Origin: Cryptomeria japonica
Taxonomy: Eukaryota > Streptophyta > Pinopsida > Cupressales > Cupressaceae
Length of the DNA: 64,000 nucleotides
Reading direction: 5' to 3'
Assembly (NCBI RefSeq): GCF_030272615.1
Contig: NC_081414.1
Span: 49,879,136-49,943,135 of the forward strand
The notes under the pieces: generated by a model
What the model saw: only the letters and a program-made list of their open reading frames with translations
Told to the model about the DNA's origin: nothing
The model's database searches: none
Translations under genes and position numbers: made by a program
Shown here: piece by piece, positions 59,223-64,000 of the stretch
Layout: every line of letters begins with the position of its first letter
How positions within the stretch are numbered: position 1 is the first letter of the stretch

Positions 59223-60660
59223 GCACCTGCTATATAAAATCAATGCAACTCAGACTTGTCCCAGACCTGAAATTTATCAAATCAGGCATAAAAAGTGAGA
59301 AATCAGACATAAATCAGGTCTGAAATGGGCTCATTTCATGATCTTTACACAAAATCAGACACAAGTTGGTGAAGAATCACGCTAAAAGAAGGAAATCAGA
59401 TGTTTTCATGATCAGAAAATTCATTTTCAGACTTATAGAAGGTAGTAGGAAGCATGATTAAGAACTTTTCACAATGTTTTGATTCAAATTTCGTTTGTTT
59501 TCAGGTTTGATGAGATGGAATGAACATGCAAAAGAGTGCAAAGAGGATCAATTTCAAGGCGTGGAAGATTTCATCACAACTGCAATGTAACAAAAGACTT
59601 CAAGATCAACATAAGGATGGCAGCGAATGCAAAGCACATGATCAGCATGATAATACATTAGCACACTTCAATTGCAAAGCAAGTGATCAAGATCAGCTCC
59701 AAGGTGGAGGTTTATCAACTCACATACAATATCCAAATTTCATCACCTAAGCAAAGACAAGGACCAAGGAAGACATTGCTTCACGTCAAGTCTCCAGTTC
59801 ATATAAGGCAGCTGATAGCAATTAACATCAAGTCTCCAGTTCATATAAGGCAGCTGATAGCAATTTTCACAATCTCGAATTTCCTTTGGAAATCCAAGAA
59901 TCATTATCAGTATAGCGAGATAGAAGCTCCAAAATGCAAGCGATGAAGACAGGAAATAGTTTTAGAAGAGTTAATCAAAGTTAGAAGATCGACATGAGCA
60001 AAGTCATCAACACATCAAGCACTTTGAAATGTTGAGTATCAAGAGATATGCCTTGTTCATTTACGATTACAATTTGTGATGAGTTACAAAGAACAAGCTG
60101 AGGTGGTGCCCAATCATCACTTATCCAATCATATCATTTTAAGATAAGGCATCCAAATTCAATGAACCCAACTCATTCTACAAAGAGATAACTACCACAC
60201 ATGGACACAAAGTTCGATGTACCTACCATCAGTATCTATTGGTTGAATGGAGGACATGTGTCCCGTCAAATGTATGTGTATCATTGGTCAAGCATTAAAT
60301 GCTTTGCAATGGGTGTAACAAATACTAATTAGGGTTTCTATCTTTCAATCTTGGCCATTGATTGTGCATCAATATGAGCCACTCAATTGTAATGAGAGCA
60401 CTATATAAGGCTCCCCTTCTTCATTTGTAAATATAATAGTGGATAGAGAGTTAGTAGTGTTAGTTCAAGAATAGCAAGTAAATAATTAGAGTAGATTAGG
60501 AGAAGGCAAAGATCGTTGCCAAGGCATTGTTGCAAAAGGCATGTAAACTTCATTGAAGATATGGTGAATTCTATATGTTGATTCAACAATTTGCATGATC
60601 TCTACTTCTCAATTTGATTTTCATGATATTTAGATGAATGGAAGAACTTTGTTGTCATAA
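59223..60660. other. AT-rich DNA with LTR-like promoter, no gene
   Basis: No coding frame is convincing. A TATA box, TATATAAG, at 60402-60409 followed by GCTCCCCTTCTTCATTTG looks like the promoter of an old LTR, and another TATATAAAA lies near 59231. Confidence 0.45.
59785..59866. repeat. perfect tandem duplication, about 42 bp
   Basis: Two adjacent copies contain TCAAGTCTCCAGTTCATATA and GGCAGCTGATAGCAATT, separated by a few bases. Confidence 0.9.
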
Positions 60661-61482
60661 CCCCACATTTTTGTAATTATTTAATTAAAGATAAATACCT
60701 TCCATTATTTAATCGGAAATGACTCTTTGTTTTATATTAATATAATGATCATGTTTTAATTATTATTAACTCTTAATTTAACTTTACCATAAAATGTTGT
60801 TAATTGAATATATAATTATTGATGCATATAATGTGTTACTAAATAAATATAAACTATAAATATACAATATAAAAAACTTAATGCATTATAAACATTATTA
60901 TTAAGAAACGAGATCTTATCACCATACGATAACATTAAAATAGACCCATATTAATATACATAAATAAAATATTTATAATGTATCGATACCCTTTTAAAGT
61001 AAGTGCTAAACATCACCGAGGGTATTTCACCTAGCAATCACATTGTATGTGATGCGGTGCGTATAACTTAAAGGCGCCAAAGGGAGTTTCGGGTGGGCCA
61101 AGCAGCGGTGACTCCAACAGTCACCCCCGTTCACTCCTCCCTCAGCAGTCATGACCCATGACTGGGTCCGCCCCAACCCCCCCGATGGTATTAAAAGCAT
61201 AACGCGTGGGGAAGAGGTAGGGGAGAAAAGGCACACAGGAGAGCGATAAGGAAAGAAGCGGCAGGAGACACAGGTAAGACTCTTACCGCACTTGTTTAAA
61301 TCTGCAGTAATGTTTTCATAAATCAATGGGGTTACATACTTATAGATAGGTAAGTATTTAATTCATAGGTGCATAAATTTATGTAGATGTTAATTCAATA
61401 TATATTACATATACTTAGATGTGGCTAAAATACAATTTTTACGTAAATGAAAATTATATAATGAAAACCAATATAATATATT

Positions 61483-61527
<45 letters not shown>

Positions 61528-62049
61528 GACTACAATGTGAATGAATCTACATGTGCTAAATTAACTAATAAGCAGATTACAACTATAATTTGAGGAATAA
61601 ATAACATTATTCAATTAAGGACTAGTAGGAATGAACTAAGATATTACCATGTTAATGAATGAGGCAATTTGCATATCCAAACCTAATGAGATTAATGAAG
61701 AATAGAGTAATAAGGATAGCAGGAACTAGGCCTCTGTCAAGTAGACCATCCACTGCGGATGACTAAAGGTCTGCTGACGGTTGGGCCAAGGGGGAGTGTA
61801 CCGTCCTTGGGCTTGATAAGCGCTACGAGCATCCTATTGCAGCTAGACCTCTTGATCTCATTAGGAACTAAATGTGGGAATTGACTTATTGATAACAAGT
61901 GACCCTAAGTGAATTGGCTAATTACACTCTAGGTAAATCATTCATACCAAAATCAATTGTTGAAATTCATTGTTTATATGTTTTTTTTAGATTGCGGATT
62001 TGGGGACATTACATTTGTGCATGATCAATGGTGAAATTCGTACATCCAT
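60661..62049. other. AT-rich DNA with one GC-richer island and an AT microsatellite
   Basis: A GC-richer segment at about 61025-61275 ends in CACAG/GTAAGA, a possible splice donor, after a weak TATTAAAAG. It could be a promoter and first exon of a gene, or part of a repeat; no coding frame supports either. (AT)n lies at 61488-61526. A second GC-richer patch is near 61730-61850. Confidence 0.4.
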
Positions 62050-62605
62050 ACTACTAACACTTTGCCGATGGTAAAATGTCTTGCGTAGTCAATTGGACCC
62101 ATTTTAGCCAAGCTTAACTTCAATTATCGCTCCTTCATTGATATCCATTAACTTGATGGTGTCTATGCTTTTAGTGGTGATTTGAAAATCATAAAGCTAT
62201 CCTTAGGAGATTGCACTACCCTTGTGGAGATGTTCGTTGCATGTCGAAGAAAGACGTAGTTGAGTTCCACCAAAGATTATCCATTGCTCTTACATTCCTA
62301 GAGTTAGATTAGCTTCCCCAAACCCTATCCTTTTTCCCTTTTTTTTCAAATCAAGTGAAATCCCACGTTCCAGCATCATTTGAGCATTCAAGTATTCAAC
62401 GTAAGTCCACCTTGTGATTCCAACAATATCACATCATATACAACTCAATCTATCCAAGAGCACACCAAGACCTGACATTCGAGAACCTTGGAGTCGTCCC
62501 ACTTGATCACGTAGCTTAGCATTTGGGAGTCTTTGTTCAAGAGAGGATAGAATACTTAGTATTTTATTCTATGTTTCATAGTGCGTAAAAACACCATCAA
62601 TAGAT
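62050..62605. repeat. inverted copy of the LTR family at 62797-63878
   Basis: The reverse complement of about 62500-62605 (ACATAGAATAAAATACTAAG and TATTCTATCCTCTCTTGAAC) matches the starts of the LTR-like copies at 46174 and 62797. Homology becomes unclear below about 62400, so the left limit is approximate. Confidence 0.55.
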
Positions 62606-62796
62606 CCGAATGTCTCCATAGTTGGCTGAGAATTTCAATGGATAAGAAAAATGGAGATTGTGTTTTAAAAGTGACTTTTAAGTTTTACCTCCCTTTTTGT
62701 AAGTCACAAATGTCAAAATAATTTTGCAAAAAAAAGGTAAATTTGGGCGCCTAGGCATCCAAGTTCGCCTTAGACGAACCAACTTGCCTGGGAATG

Positions 62797-63878
62797 TGTT
62801 GATGTGTATTTTGTACACGACCAAACACAAAATAAAATACCTAGAGGTATCTTATCCTCTCTTGAATAAAGTCTCCGAATGCTGAAGATGTCGTGAAAAG
62901 GATCAATCGGGATGACTTCAAGGTTCTTTGTTGTAGGATCTCTACGTGTGGATAAGCATCAGTGGTCGTTGTGTATGTTGTTTCTTCAAGGGGGCCTTAC
63001 GTACTTTCAAAGAAAGCTTGTCCGTTTTACTCTCTTTCCAAATGAAGGAACAGGATTTTCCTAACACTAACAGATTTCAAAAAATGTCAAAAGATAAGGG
63101 TTTCAAGGAAGGAATATTTGAACTAATCCTAAGAATGACTCAATGAAGACTAGACTTGATAAAATTCTACCAATTTCAGTATCGCCAAGAAATTACAACT
63201 CTATTGGAATTGATGTGATCTTCTAAGGGGATTCAATAACTTTCAAATCATCAAGGATTTAGATACTATCATAGAGATACATATCAATACTTCCAATAAT
63301 GATTGAATTCTTAATCAATCTTAATGTTTCCAGTTGACCACACAAGGCGTTCTCACAATTAGTAAGAAGCTAGTGGTTTGGAATATGAATCTTATCAAAG
63401 GTCAAGCACAACAATTCGCCCTTCAAACTTAAAATCTAAATGCTATTTCAACTAAGAGTGATTCAAGAAGATAAACAATCATGAAAATAACCACAAGTAT
63501 TGCAATAAAACACCATAACTTCAATATTTTATTGATCTCATAGCCAAATGGACAACAATTGTTCAAAATTCTTTCTTCACTACTCAATCTTGCTACAACA
63601 ATAACTTTCTAACTTTCTTCTCTCTAAGCTCTCTCTCTTTTTCTAACTTTTCTAACCCCTTAAAATGAAATGAGTGAGGGCATATATAGCATCCTCAAAT
63701 ACAATGAATGGCCAGGATCAAAAGAAGATCAATGGCTGAGATTTTGACACCTAAACCCTAATTAGGGTTTGTTACAAAAAAGTCCCCATTTAGATAAACA
63801 TCACTAATCCATAGCCAATAAAGAATTGGCACAAATACCGATGAGACATAGACCAATAGGAATTAAGTTGCCACATCA
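62797..63878 (-). repeat. 3' LTR of a minus-strand retroelement leaving the window
   Basis: On the plus strand it starts TGTTGATGTGTATTTTG and ends AAGTTGCCACATCA, giving TG...CA ends over 1082 bp. A TATA box lies on the minus strand near 63686-63693 (GCTATATATGCC read in that direction). A frame ends three bases to its right, as expected for the internal region. The small plus-strand frame at 62946 is not considered coding. Confidence 0.65.
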
Positions 63879-63880
63879 TC

Positions 63881-64000
63881 TTATAACAACTTTTCATCTA
63901 GAATTTTGTTCCCTTTCTTGTGCTCTTTCTTAGCATATTCAATGAATCTGGACACAATTCCCTCAATCTCAGCAATGGGAATCTCAGGAAGATTCTTCAT
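63881..64000 (-). CDS. C-terminal end of an element-encoded frame, partial
   Basis: From the window edge the minus strand reads MKNLPEIPIAEIEGIVSRF, then KKEHKKGNKILDEKLL and TAA at 63881-63883, 39 codons, ending next to the LTR at 63878. The Met at the edge may be internal. It is probably the last part of the polyprotein or an extra frame of the element that owns the LTR. No domain is recognised. Confidence 0.4.
   Translation of the reverse strand: MKNLPEIPIAEIEGIVSRFIEYAKKEHKKGNKILDEKLL

Noticed and set aside
61025-61290. Promoter and first exon of another gene
   Set aside because: Only composition and a possible splice donor support it; no coding frame or second exon was found.

Overview
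This is nuclear DNA of a seed plant with a large, repeat-rich genome. A gymnosperm is my guess, because two exons of one gene are separated by an intron of about 11.7 kb and complete, slowly decaying LTR retrotransposons make up much of the window. There is no bacterial, organellar or CRISPR-like content. I see no novel defence or metabolic system. The interest lies in how the elements are built and how they decay.

Layout. 1-4027: the 5' part of a minus-strand Ty1/copia element (copia A) with its 5' LTR at 2519-4027. 4034-5750: a dyad-symmetric minisatellite running into a CT microsatellite. 5825-10825: two diverged direct repeats bracketing an old minus-strand copia pol remnant and AT/GA-rich DNA. 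10826-14378: AT-rich, no gene seen. 14379-30345: a complete 16-kb Ty3/gypsy element of the Tat type (target duplication GGTAT), with gag, protease, G-patch, RT, two RNase H domains and integrase in one frame. 31720-44344: the one host gene I can support, a probable plastid-targeted protein of unknown function. Exon 1 is 31720-32178 and exon 2 is 43931-44344, both phase 0. Its intron 1 holds a degraded antisense hAT transposase (33774-35730) and a complete sense-strand Ty1/copia element (copia B, 36425-43107, target duplication GATGG). 46174-51409: an LTR-like repeat, a long polypyrimidine tract and degenerate repeats. 51410-59138: a nest of insertions in which a copia-type solo LTR (CAAGG) contains a smaller solo LTR (ACCGG) and a minus-strand gypsy element (53011-58726, ATCCC). 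That gypsy element has lost RT, RNase H and the integrase core. 59139-64000: AT-rich DNA, then the LTR and last codons of another minus-strand element that leaves the window.

Common thread. In all four readable retroelements the long frames are broken almost only by in-frame stops, about 23 in roughly 17 kb, and I found no frameshift in their gag-pol frames. The stops are nearly all TAG or TGA, which single C-to-T changes produce from CAG (a CHG site) and CGA (a CG site). Only one is TAA. This looks like a footprint of cytosine methylation and deamination in silenced elements. Five of the insertions have perfect 5-bp target duplications, so insertion order can be read directly.
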